Positions 16,858 through 25,480 are shown, counted from the first letter of the stretch. The stretch: 64,000 bases of DNA from 39-52-133 sp036523795 (GCA_036523795.1 DATDDN010000010.1:17943-81942), one strand, 5' to 3'. Program-made: numbers and translations. Notes: generated from the letters alone by a model not told the origin.

Positions 16858-18684
16858 TTATCGAGAGTCTCGGACCAGAAAGTGCATATCACCTATTATT
16901 TCCGAGCTCGGGGCTTGAATTTCCACCACCCTGTCACTGTGCTCTTCCAGCCACCTCCGTAACGCGGCGCGGTTGTCCATTTTACTTTGATTTATTCCGT
17001 TCTGCGTTTCAATTCCTGTTGCGTCTAGCACGCACCATCCACGCTGAAGATCGAGATTCTGCTTGATTTTCTCTTCTGGGAAATACATTTGAGGACGTAC
17101 GACCCCAAAGCTGTTTGGCGCAGGATGCTGAAGAATGTAATAGATCAATGGAATGTTATCCAGCGCAAGCAACAGCTTATTTCGGCACCCATTTGCGCTA
17201 TACGTTTCCACAAGCTTATTTAGCACAGCTGCATAGCGAGGGGTCTCTGAAATTCCACGTAACGGTGAAATGTCTAAAGTTACCCTGTTGGCAGATATTA
17301 CCGGCTGGCTTGTTGGGTGGTTGTAGGTAAGTGCAATTGTGCCAAGGATAACCAGCCATATCGCAATAATCATTTTTGCCCTACGGGAAAGATTGCCTTT
17401 GCCTAGCGACTCCCACAGTATTATTAGCAATCCTGCCGCTGGCCCCGCAAAATGAACCATGCCCTGGATAATGGCTGTGTTACTTCCAACAGCAACTGCG
17501 GCGGGGATTAGTATAAATCCGCTCACTGCAACAATGTGCATACGACTCAATGCATCACCCTTGATTGCGCCCCACATCCGCCTCATGGCCAAGCCGAATA
17601 AATTCAATCTAATTTTTATGCCGGCAATAAATTGCAGTCCTCTCGCATTTAGAGGTTGCGGGGTATCGTTATGCAAGCTGATTTCGCCTAACCAGCGGAA
17701 CACAGCAAAGTAAAGCAGATAGAAGATCGCTCCCGGCAATTGTGAAACCCACAACCACCCCGGGAACTCGTGCTGCGACTCAACAAGGTAGGAAATAAGT
17801 GACGCAATACAAAAAAGTGTTACCAGCAAGCTCAAATTTGTTTGAGCGGCTGCATGCTTGTTATTGCCAAGTTTCCTGTAAAAATATAGCGCCAACAGAT
17901 AGAGTATTGCTGCTTTTAAATAAAATTTCAGGATCAACCAAATACGATGGAGTAGCTCGTGCAAACTGGAGTCATGCCCAGCCGGCGCTGTTAACATGGA
18001 ACTCATTCCAACCGATGAAATGTAAAACCCCCACAACAGAAGTGTAAGCAGAACGAAACTGGGCATTAATGGTGAGCGCCGGATTGCCGGATCCATCACC
18101 CACAAAATTGCGATTATCAAGATCATGGCAACCACCACGGCCGCATGCATGAATCCCGCAAGTGCAAATAGCACACCGCTTAAAAAGTGAAGCAGATGCC
18201 TAGTTCTTTGCGAAGCATCAATAGAGAAGAAATAGGCTCCTGCGCCAAAAAGGAAGAACACCATCGCAAATGGTTTTGGACCCAGGATAGAGTCCAAAGA
18301 AACCAGTATGCTGAAGCATATTGCTATGGGCACAACAGGAGATCTGAAGCGCCGCTTATCTATTCCCAGAAAAAATACTAGTGCGCTCAGCAATAACAGT
18401 ATGTAATTTAAATAGCGAAAATGCAGAAACTCGCTCAGACCAAACTTCATTAATAGCGCATGCACCAAATAGGCAGCTGATTGCGGCTGCATTCTGTCCA
18501 GCCCGTAGCCATTTGCCGCATCCCAAGACATGCGTAGAAACAGAGCATCATCCTCGATCCAGGCAGCCCCTCGCCCAGGCGCGACAATTAACATCAAACA
18601 GGCGAAAATAAACAGTACAGCAAACCATAACAGATATATTTTCCATTGGGCTTGCTCTCGAATTGCGTGTGTCATATTAGACAA
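16858..18684 (-). CDS. Large multi-spanning membrane protein, GT-C (ArnT/GtrC)-like candidate
   Basis: 608 residues, about eleven membrane helices in the first ~440 residues, then a ~160-residue soluble C-terminal domain. The first periplasmic loop has AAWIEDDALFL (E44, D45, D46), a position where GT-C transferases keep catalytic acidic residues. It heads the minus-strand operon with a GtrB/ArnC-like GT2, so transfer of the flipped sugar onto a surface glycan is inferred. The start is TTG 18684, which has GAGG seven bases upstream; the in-frame ATG at 18675 is poorly spaced from it. No named family could be assigned. Confidence 0.75.
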   Translation of the reverse strand: MSNMTHAIREQAQWKIYLLWFAVLFIFACLMLIVAPGRGAAWIEDDALFLRMSWDAANGYGLDRMQPQSAAYLVHALLMKFGLSEFLHFRYLNYILLLLSALVFFLGIDKRRFRSPVVPIAICFSILVSLDSILGPKPFAMVFFLFGAGAYFFSIDASQRTRHLLHFLSGVLFALAGFMHAAVVVAMILIIAILWVMDPAIRRSPLMPSFVLLTLLLWGFYISSVGMSSMLTAPAGHDSSLHELLHRIWLILKFYLKAAILYLLALYFYRKLGNNKHAAAQTNLSLLVTLFCIASLISYLVESQHEFPGWLWVSQLPGAIFYLLYFAVFRWLGEISLHNDTPQPLNARGLQFIAGIKIRLNLFGLAMRRMWGAIKGDALSRMHIVAVSGFILIPAAVAVGSNTAIIQGMVHFAGPAAGLLIILWESLGKGNLSRRAKMIIAIWLVILGTIALTYNHPTSQPVISANRVTLDISPLRGISETPRYAAVLNKLVETYSANGCRNKLLLALDNIPLIYYILQHPAPNSFGVVRPQMYFPEEKIKQNLDLQRGWCVLDATGIETQNGINQSKMDNRAALRRWLEEHSDRVVEIQAPSSEIIGDMHFLVRDSR

Positions 18685-19161
18685 AATTCATCCTCAAACT
18701 ATAGACCGGCCGTTTCTTCATCTTCCCTAAGGAAGCGCTGAATAAGTCTGATGTGTCGTTCCCGCTAAAATGGGAACCCAGTTGTGTCAACAAGCTGGAT
18801 ACCGCCTTCGCGGGTATGACGACCTATTTAACGCTTCCCTAATAGACTGGGGCATCCGTGAGCCCATTTTGCCTCACCCCCGAGCAAGCGAGATCATACC
18901 AGCATCACTCAACAGTAGATTGATCCGGCCAGGTTACGGTTCAGGAATTACCCCAGGAAATTACTCTGATTCACGAGTCCATGAACACCTCCAATTGCAT
19001 TTGTGGCCCAATGGGTTGCCTCAATGCCAATATTGTGTCTTCTTTATTGGACAATCATTCCGGAAAGACTCCGGCTGACAGACATATCAACCGTTTCTCT
19101 CAAAACGAGCTGAGCCGAAGCATCGCCACGAGAGAACTCTAATTCTGCTAAAGTACGCGTC
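18685..19161. other. Intergenic region with MITE-like element
   Basis: 477 bases between the divergent 608-residue membrane protein gene and msbA. The first part holds the palindromic element described separately. The remaining ~320 bases contain no credible gene or family motif. The msbA promoter presumably lies in the last 100 bases, but no convincing -35/-10 pair stands out. Confidence 0.6.
18728..18842. repeat. MITE-like palindromic repeat, ~115 bp
   Basis: A near-complete inverted repeat. The left arm begins TAAGGAAGCGCTGAATAAGT and continues through GTCGTTCCCGCT. The right arm, read in reverse complement, begins TTAGGGAAGCGTTAAATAGG and continues through GTCATACCCGCG, and both arms reach CCAG before a short loop. 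Arms are ~50 bases with scattered mismatches. No coding capacity. The form is that of non-autonomous elements mobilised by a transposase elsewhere; only one copy was noticed in this window. Confidence 0.7.
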
Positions 19162-20931
19162 ATGCAAATGACCAATATCCAACTGTATTTGCGCCTACTT
19201 GGCTACGTGAAAGCCTATTGGCGCATGTTCGCAATTTCACTTATCGGAACTGCGGTGGTTGCCTCCACAGAACCGCTGGCACCCGCCCTCCTCAAACCCA
19301 TGCTGGATGGCACCTTTGTGCATAAAGATCCGGCGATGATGCGCATGGTCCCTTTTGTAATTCTGCTGCTCTTTTTCGTGCGAGGGGTTGCGAGTTTTAT
19401 CAGCGCTTACGCAATTAACTGGGTAGCTACCAAGTTGGTCATGGATTTGCGCAGTCTGATGTTCAACAAGCTGCTTACTTTGCCCACCCGATATTATGAT
19501 GACCACGCCACCGGCAATCTCATCTCCAAATTGACCTACGACTCGTATCAAGTAACCAGCGCAGCAACTGATGTTGTGACTGTCCTGGTACGCGACAGCA
19601 TCGTCTTGGTCGGCTTGATGGGCTGGCTGTTCTATCTCAACTGGAAGCTGACCCTGCTGAGCCTGTTAATGGCCCCCATTATTGCTTACGTTATCAGAGT
19701 CAGTAGCAGGCGCATGCGCAACAATAGCCGCGACGCGCAGCAAGCCATGGGCAATGTTACTCAGGTAATCGAGGAAAGCATTTCTGCTCATAAGGTAGTT
19801 AAATTATTTGGTGGGCAAAAATATGAAAGTGCCCGCTTCAATGAACAAACCAACTGGGTTCGCCGCCATGCGATGAAACAGGCGGTTTCCAGTGCTGCCA
19901 ACGTGCCGATAGTACAGATGGTCATCGCTTTTGCACTTGCAGCAGTTGTTTATATGGCCACCCTGCAATCTCACGCAGACGAGGTGACCGTTGGCGGGTT
20001 CGTTTCGTTCATTATGGCCATGTTGATGTTAAGCGCACCACTCAAGCGCCTGACAGGCATAAATGAAAATTTGCAGCGTGGATTGGCGGCCGCTGAGAGC
20101 GTATTTTCCCTGCTGGATACAGACAGTGAAATTGACAGCGGCACCAAAGCGATAGAACGTGCACGAGGTGAACTGCTATTTGACAATGTCTCGTTCCACT
20201 ATGCCGCAGATACGCAGCCTGCGCTGAAAAATATCTCGCTACACGTACGTGCGGGGGAAAATATTGCACTAGTTGGTGGTTCGGGTGGGGGGAAAACCAC
20301 TCTTGCTAACCTTGTACCACGCTTCTACACGCCATCCAGCGGATCTATTCTGCTCGATGGCATTAATACAACAGATCTGACGCTTGCCAGCCTGCGTGCC
20401 AATATTGCTCTAGTCAGTCAGGAAGTAGTTCTGTTCAACGACACGGTTGCCGCCAATATTGCCTATGGACAAACGCGCAAGGTGACTATCGAGGAGATCG
20501 TTTCCGCGGCTCGCGCTGCTCATGCCCTGGAGTTCATAAATGCATGGCCCAATGGTTTTGACACAATCGTCGGCGAACGCGGGGTCAAGCTATCCGGCGG
20601 ACAGCGCCAACGCATCGCCATTGCGCGCGCAATTCTCAAGGATGCGCCGATTCTAATCTTGGACGAAGCGACATCGGCGCTGGATAGTGAATCCGAACGC
20701 CATGTACAGGCTGCGCTGGAAGCGCTGATGAAGGGTCGCACTACATTAGTTATCGCCCACCGACTTTCGACTATTGAGAATGCCGACCGAATTGTGGTAC
20801 TTCAGAAGGGAGAAATAGCGGAAATTGGCTCTCATAGCGAATTGCTCGCCAAGGATGGGATTTATGCTCGTTTGCACAGTATCCAATACGCCTCGTCCGT
20901 TGCCGCGGCGCTAAGCGATCCCATTGAGTAG
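19162..20931 (+). CDS. msbA: Lipid A/lipid-linked glycan ABC exporter MsbA
   Basis: Inner-membrane ABC half-transporter of 589 residues that flips lipid A-core (MsbA proper) or a related lipid-linked substrate. Six helices occupy residues ~20-310. The ATPase domain has Walker A GGSGGGKTT, the signature LSGGQRQRIAIARA, Walker B ILILDEATSALD and the switch histidine in IAHRLST. Length and layout match MsbA. It is plus-strand and isolated from waaA, with which msbA often clusters. A palindrome and a GT11 gene follow. A paralogue specialised for another glycolipid remains possible. Confidence 0.9.
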   Translation: MQMTNIQLYLRLLGYVKAYWRMFAISLIGTAVVASTEPLAPALLKPMLDGTFVHKDPAMMRMVPFVILLLFFVRGVASFISAYAINWVATKLVMDLRSLMFNKLLTLPTRYYDDHATGNLISKLTYDSYQVTSAATDVVTVLVRDSIVLVGLMGWLFYLNWKLTLLSLLMAPIIAYVIRVSSRRMRNNSRDAQQAMGNVTQVIEESISAHKVVKLFGGQKYESARFNEQTNWVRRHAMKQAVSSAANVPIVQMVIAFALAAVVYMATLQSHADEVTVGGFVSFIMAMLMLSAPLKRLTGINENLQRGLAAAESVFSLLDTDSEIDSGTKAIERARGELLFDNVSFHYAADTQPALKNISLHVRAGENIALVGGSGGGKTTLANLVPRFYTPSSGSILLDGINTTDLTLASLRANIALVSQEVVLFNDTVAANIAYGQTRKVTIEEIVSAARAAHALEFINAWPNGFDTIVGERGVKLSGGQRQRIAIARAILKDAPILILDEATSALDSESERHVQAALEALMKGRTTLVIAHRLSTIENADRIVVLQKGEIAEIGSHSELLAKDGIYARLHSIQYASSVAAALSDPIE

Positions 20932-20933
20932 GA

Positions 20934-21014
20934 GCCTTAGGCAGGAGGTCACAGCCGCGGCATTGGACCAGCGTAGCACTGGCTGCAACCAATGAAGCTG
21001 CGCCTCCTGCTTGG
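20934..21014. repeat. Long imperfect palindrome
   Basis: An ~80-base inverted repeat starting just after the msbA stop. GCAGGAGG at 20941-20948 pairs with CCTCCTGC at 21003-21010, CATTGG at 20961-20966 pairs with CCAATG at 20989-20994, and CCAG at 20968-20971 pairs with CTGG at 20979-20982, with partial pairing between. There is no T-run after it, so it is not a standard intrinsic terminator. It may protect the msbA mRNA 3' end or be a small mobile palindrome. Confidence 0.55.
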
Positions 21015-21137
21015 CGATTTGCGTATGACTATATCGCCGGAAAGTTGCATTAAATGTCTCTCTGCCTACGATTCCCAGTTTGACTTATGGTTGTGGCATC
21101 GCCCGCTTAAATCAATTCGTCCTCACATGTCTGCCCT

Positions 21138-21944
21138 ATGAAAATATCGGATTTGATCCATCGCCTGAAGAATCGCCACAAGCAACAAACGGTCATCACC
21201 TTCACCGGAGGCATGGGCGCACAGATCATCAGCGCAGCGATCTATTTCTTTTTGCAGGACAAAGGGCAAGAGGTCGTTGCCGATCTGTCTTACTTTGACA
21301 AGAACGAAAAGGTGGCCCGTGTCGGCAACAAGGGCGAGGTGTCGCACTGGTCCTGGCAATTGTCGCTTTTCGGGCTTGCACCCGATTCATTTCAATCGGC
21401 CACCAACTATTCCAGGCGCACAGTCAACCTGATTGAAGATGGTCCCGTGAAATCCAGGCTGTCGATTGAGGCCTTACGCGAGCCCGCGATACAGGCACGC
21501 TTTGCCCTTCCGGATGATTGTTTGAAGGATCTGCCGCTCAAGCCGGGCAGTTATCTGTGCATACATGTACGTCGTGGCGATTACGTCAATGTCGCAAGCC
21601 ACTTGGTATCGGACGAGGAGTTTTTTCAGATCGCCGAGCGCTTCAAGGGGTTGCTCAATCATCTGGTCGTTGTTTCCGATTCGCCGATCGAGGCAGGCTT
21701 TCGTGAGCGGATTTCTGCCAGTTACGCCGAAGCCACGTTTCTGGACAATATCGATGCATTCACCACGCACTGCGTGATGCGTAAGGCGCGCATTCTGGTG
21801 TGCTCCAATAGCCAATTCAGTTTGATCGCTGCCCTGCTCAATCCGGCCGGTTTGGTTGTATTGCCGAAGCAATGGTTTGGGCCCGGCGATGAAGCATTGG
21901 AAGCGCCCATTCATTCAAGCTGTAACTTCCAGATTCTGAACTGA
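21138..21944 (+). CDS. GT11-like alpha-1,2-fucosyltransferase
   Basis: 268 residues. FTGGMGAQIISAA near residues 22-34 fits the GT11 opening motif (usually GGLGNQ). IHVRRGDYV at 142-150 is the HxRRxDY motif that binds GDP-fucose in GT11 and related enzymes. LVVVSDSP and a late CSNSQFSLIAALLNP also match the family. GDP-fucose would come from manC, gmd and fcl at 45-49 kb, so an L-fucose donor is available. It stands alone, 206 bases after msbA. It is shorter than many GT11 proteins and the acceptor is unknown. Confidence 0.82.
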   Translation: MKISDLIHRLKNRHKQQTVITFTGGMGAQIISAAIYFFLQDKGQEVVADLSYFDKNEKVARVGNKGEVSHWSWQLSLFGLAPDSFQSATNYSRRTVNLIEDGPVKSRLSIEALREPAIQARFALPDDCLKDLPLKPGSYLCIHVRRGDYVNVASHLVSDEEFFQIAERFKGLLNHLVVVSDSPIEAGFRERISASYAEATFLDNIDAFTTHCVMRKARILVCSNSQFSLIAALLNPAGLVVLPKQWFGPGDEALEAPIHSSCNFQILN

Positions 21945-22266
21945 GACGCCCTGCCCGGTCTTCTATCACAAAGTGCACCTTTACACGATCCTTGCCCCGG
22001 TAGGTGTGTATCGAATACTGCGATTTAGCCGTGCGTCAACAATGCGCCAGGGAAATAGCGCGGGTGTTGTTAACCTGCACTTTCGTCCATAGGGACACCT
22101 TGCACTCCGGGTATTGGGCGATTCATCGGACAACATCGTGCAATGAATTGCGCTCCTACACTAACCTTGGGCCTGCGAAAGATTGGACGCTACAATCTCT
22201 CTGTGACTTCGCTACTCTACGCTGAGGATGAACGACGAGAGGAGGTTGCTGGCCCCCGTAGTATGG
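21945..22266. other. Intergenic region with inverted repeats
   Basis: 322 bases between the convergent GT11 and GT4 genes, without a credible gene. It contains AAAGTGCA (21970-21977) with its complement TGCACTTT (22076-22083), an inner imperfect hairpin of GTCAACAATGCGC with GCGCGGGTGTTGTTAAC around 22035-22072, and the REP-like sequence listed separately. This region probably accumulates small palindromic elements. Confidence 0.5.
22119..22159 (-). repeat. REP-like palindromic sequence
   Basis: On the minus strand a GTAG head (22156-22159) is followed by GAGCG and the palindrome GCAATTCATTGC (22140-22151), then a second short palindrome CGATGAATCG (22119-22128). A GTAG tetranucleotide before a short palindrome is the hallmark of REP elements mobilised by TnpA-REP transposases. 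Only one copy was seen here and no such transposase is in the window. Confidence 0.5.
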
Positions 22267-23574
22267 TCAGCGCGACTGGAGTGCAGACAGGATGCCATCC
22301 ACTGCTTGCTCTGTTCCAATTGCCGGCACATCTGATAGCGGCAGGCGGTTTGCCCGCCAGTCTGCGTAGGCTTTTTCCAACAGAGATGCTGCGCCAGCCA
22401 CGTCGTCGTAATCCGCCACGTAGCAGTTGCGTTCGTGCAGCATGCGGTCGAGCTGCGGATTCTGGTGGGTGAGGGCGATGATCGGGCGGCCGGTCCAGAA
22501 GTACTCATACACCTTGGACGGAATGTATTCTCTTGTGTCTTCCAGGTTGCCGTGCACCATCAGCAGGCAATCCATCCGGTGCATCAGGTCCACCACCTGC
22601 TCGCGTCCTGACTTTCCGGTGGCTAGCGAATACTCCAGGCGGCCGAAGCCAATGAACACGTCCTGCAGCTTGAGTTGTTCGATTTCCTTCTGAGCCGGCG
22701 CATCCATGCTGCCGCCGTAGATGTGTACCAGCATCTGGCCGCGCAGCTCCGGGCGCTTTTGCAGCAGGGCGGCCATGGCAGTTACCACTGGCTTGAGCGA
22801 GCGCGTTGGCGACAACGAACCAAAGTGGCCAATGATCATCTGCTCACCGCGCTTATACCTGGCCGTGTTCTTGAATGGCTCAACGCCTGGCAGGATCACT
22901 ACGCCGCGGCTGCCAAGTTCGGGGTGGCGCTTGCGCGCGCTCTCCAGCGCCCCCTCGGTGAACCACCACACCAGGTCGGCATGGCGGCAGATTTCACCCT
23001 CCAGCCTGGCCATGTATTTTTCGTTACGGCTTTTCTTGCCGCCGCCGAACACCATGGGATCGTGGATTTCCGCGATCCACTTGATGCCGGTCAGCTTCTT
23101 CAGCCACAGGCCCGCAATGTGCGCAGAGTAGGCACCGCCGGTACTGTACACCACGGTGGGTTTATGTTTGCGGATCAGCCAGAGAGACCGCAAGGTGGCA
23201 GGCAGCGCCCAGGAGGCATGGCTCTGCAAGCCGAACAACAGGCGCTCGATCACGATGAATGGTGCCAGCAGCAGCGACACGACCAGCCCGATGAGGCGGT
23301 AGATAACACCGCGGCCGAAGCGCATTGCCACCAGGTGGCGCAGGTCGAAGCGCAAACCGGATGGCCCCCACGGCAGCAGCTGCAGGTGCTCGAAGCGCTG
23401 GTCATGGTTGCCGGAAACGCCGCTCAGCACGCTGAAGGTGATCCCGCGTTCGGCCAGGTGCGGCAGCTTGTCGGTGATGGTCTGGCTGGCGGCACGGCCA
23501 TCCATGTTGAAGCAGTGCGACAGGATCAGCCAGTGCTCATGGTTTGGTTGCGGCGATGTCATGGGCTCGCTCAT
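22267..23574 (-). CDS. Glycosyltransferase, GT4 (GT-B fold)
   Basis: 435 residues. The N-terminal half has a mostly hydrophobic patch (~98-125) that may sit on the membrane, then VVYSTGGAYSAHIAGL and WIAEIHDP. The C-terminal half has IIGHFGSLSPTRSLKPV and the donor-site segment YIPSKVYEYFWTGRPIIAL, where GT4 enzymes keep a conserved Glu. It is the last gene of the long minus-strand unit, two bases after the DUF6492 gene. Donor and acceptor cannot be deduced. Confidence 0.85.
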   Translation of the reverse strand: MSEPMTSPQPNHEHWLILSHCFNMDGRAASQTITDKLPHLAERGITFSVLSGVSGNHDQRFEHLQLLPWGPSGLRFDLRHLVAMRFGRGVIYRLIGLVVSLLLAPFIVIERLLFGLQSHASWALPATLRSLWLIRKHKPTVVYSTGGAYSAHIAGLWLKKLTGIKWIAEIHDPMVFGGGKKSRNEKYMARLEGEICRHADLVWWFTEGALESARKRHPELGSRGVVILPGVEPFKNTARYKRGEQMIIGHFGSLSPTRSLKPVVTAMAALLQKRPELRGQMLVHIYGGSMDAPAQKEIEQLKLQDVFIGFGRLEYSLATGKSGREQVVDLMHRMDCLLMVHGNLEDTREYIPSKVYEYFWTGRPIIALTHQNPQLDRMLHERNCYVADYDDVAGAASLLEKAYADWRANRLPLSDVPAIGTEQAVDGILSALQSR

Positions 23575-23576
23575 GA

Positions 23577-24449
23577 TTATGCGCGCCAGCGCTTGAGCCG
23601 GCGTTTGAGTTTGTAGGCCAGCCGCTTCAGCGGCTTGAGCCGATGCGGATACCAGTTCGACTGGTACACCACGCCCATGTAGTGGCGGGCCAGGATGGCT
23701 TCGTCGATGCCCATGCCGCGGTCGTGCTCGTATTCTTCCAGGTACAGATAGGCCTTGAAGATCGGCTCCTTCGGCAGCAGCGGAATGGACTGGAATTTGA
23801 GCAGCGCCTCGCCATACCAGGATGACTCATACGGGTGCGCCACAATGGCGGCGAGCATGTTACTGCCCTCGTTCTTCAACTTGCCCGCCAGATCCTGCCA
23901 AACCTTGCGACTCCAGATCACCGGGAAGGGGTTGTAGCTGTAGGAAGGGCCATGCCGGCCAAATACTTCGCGCATGTTCTGAGACATCTTCTCGTAGAAC
24001 TGCTCGGTTTCGTGGATGCCGTTGGCCAGACAGAACTGCATGAATGGTTTGCCTTCATGCAGGATGGTGTAGGGCTCACCATTGGCGGCAATGAAATCGT
24101 TGGTTTGAAAGTCGCGGATGAAGCGCGAATCGGAATCGATGCAGACGTAGTTATCTTGCGGGTTCACCCGCCAGAATTCAGCTTTGACGATCTGTTGCGA
24201 GATGTGGCCGGGCAAGGCGTGGAAGTCGGCTAGGGAGATGTCCGGGTTGGTGGCAATGACCTGCTCGTCGGTGAGCCAGTTCACATAGTCGTTGCCGATG
24301 CGTTCCTTGAACATGGCCAGATCGGCTTCGGGCACTGCGATGAACAGGGGCAGACAATCCCGGTTGAAACGACGCACGCTTTCCACCATGGTGGCGGCGG
24401 CAGTCAGGTCGCCGCGATAGCTTTTGCAGAAGATGGAGATATTGCCCAT
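23577..24449 (-). CDS. DUF6492-like putative glycosyltransferase
   Basis: 290 residues with a GT-A-like opening, ISIFCKSYRGDL, and CIDSDSRF near residue 125, which supplies the acidic DxD-type motif. HEGKPFMQF and the aromatic FPVIWSRKVW resemble proteins of the DUF6492 family found in polysaccharide loci; no activity is known to me. The C-terminus is strongly basic (KRLAYKLKRRLKRWR), suggesting membrane association. It lies 11 bases after the GT10 gene and 2 before a GT4 gene, so it almost certainly acts in the same glycan. Confidence 0.72.
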   Translation of the reverse strand: MGNISIFCKSYRGDLTAAATMVESVRRFNRDCLPLFIAVPEADLAMFKERIGNDYVNWLTDEQVIATNPDISLADFHALPGHISQQIVKAEFWRVNPQDNYVCIDSDSRFIRDFQTNDFIAANGEPYTILHEGKPFMQFCLANGIHETEQFYEKMSQNMREVFGRHGPSYSYNPFPVIWSRKVWQDLAGKLKNEGSNMLAAIVAHPYESSWYGEALLKFQSIPLLPKEPIFKAYLYLEEYEHDRGMGIDEAILARHYMGVVYQSNWYPHRLKPLKRLAYKLKRRLKRWRA

Positions 24450-24460
24450 GTAAAGTCCGG

Positions 24461-25480
24461 TTAGTTATGGTGTTTTATATCATGAACGATTTTTTCCACC
24501 ACAGTGGTCGCGAACTGCTCTGAGCTGAATTGCCGGCCTGCGGCGCTGTTCATGAATTTCGCCATCGCTTCCTGGTAAGCCGCATATGCATCCGACCCCA
24601 CGCCCTGCAAATAAGCATGCACTGCCGCGGTATCCCTGAAATTGCGCCGATCGACAAAGCAGTCCGCGGGGATGTGCTCCAGCACGTTGTCCGCCCCCCA
24701 ATAGATGGGCACGCAGCCATACATCATGCTGTCCAGCATCTTTTCGGTAATGTAGTTGGAAAGATCCTTGCTGTTCTCATAACACCACGAGAATTTGCTG
24801 CGCCGCAATACGTCTCCCTTGTCGCGCACTTCCCCGCGATAGCTGGGGAAGGGCTTGCGTCCCAGCAGCTTGTTGCGAGCCCTGACCAGGCTGCGCTTGA
24901 GTCGGCCCAGCGGGGTAAAAGCCGGCGTTTCCTTGTCCCAGCCCATGCCATACAGGTTGAATTTGTCTGGCGCATGCTTCTCGTACCAGCGAATGATGTT
25001 GAGGCGCTCCAGGTACAAGTCCGACGGTAGCACTTCCTTGAATGCCTTGTTGGCATTGATCAGGCAGCTGAAGATGTCGCGCTCGTCGAAGCCTGGCACC
25101 TCTCCCTGCACCATGGGGTGGGGAATCAGGATGGGCACGACGTTGGGCAGGCCTTGCACGCGTTTGTCCCAGGCAAACACCCGGCGGAAATTGGCGCAGT
25201 AGTCGCGGCTGGCATTCAGCTTGTTGATGTTGGGGTTTTCCAGCGCGATGAGGTAGCGCGGCAGCGTCGTGTCATGCAGCGGCCGCCCCTCGATGTGCAG
25301 CTCGAACGCGACTTCGCGCCCGCGGTTGAGGTCTACCGTATTGATTTCGATACCCTGTGCCAGGAACTCCTCACGCAACAGGCGCGGGGTGTAGGTAGGA
25401 TTGTAGCGATGCACTGTATCTTCACTGGCGAACAGCGAGTTGTTGCTATGCCCATCCGCGTAGACATTTCCGTATATCAT
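24461..25480 (-). CDS. GT10 fucosyltransferase-like protein
   Basis: The core motif of alpha-1,3/4-fucosyltransferases is clear at residues ~230-264: WCYENSKDLSNYITEKMLDS followed by GCVPIYWGA, with the Glu/Asn and the ITEK lysine that bind GDP-fucose. The N-terminal acceptor half is diverged. ATG 25480 gives 339 residues, overlaps the upstream GT2 stop as ATGA and has GGA seven bases upstream; an ATG at 25492 would give 343. GDP-fucose genes gmd and fcl head the same transcription unit, which supports an L-fucose donor. Related bacterial enzymes make Lewis-type structures, but no acceptor can be named here. Confidence 0.87.
   Translation of the reverse strand: MIYGNVYADGHSNNSLFASEDTVHRYNPTYTPRLLREEFLAQGIEINTVDLNRGREVAFELHIEGRPLHDTTLPRYLIALENPNINKLNASRDYCANFRRVFAWDKRVQGLPNVVPILIPHPMVQGEVPGFDERDIFSCLINANKAFKEVLPSDLYLERLNIIRWYEKHAPDKFNLYGMGWDKETPAFTPLGRLKRSLVRARNKLLGRKPFPSYRGEVRDKGDVLRRSKFSWCYENSKDLSNYITEKMLDSMMYGCVPIYWGADNVLEHIPADCFVDRRNFRDTAAVHAYLQGVGSDAYAAYQEAMAKFMNSAAGRQFSSEQFATTVVEKIVHDIKHHN

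Noticed and set aside
18770..19078. Possible 102-residue protein upstream of msbA
   Set aside because: Its first third is the MITE-like palindrome and the rest shows no motif or ribosome site.
20934..21014. Intrinsic terminator for msbA
   Set aside because: Large interrupted stem and no T-run after it.
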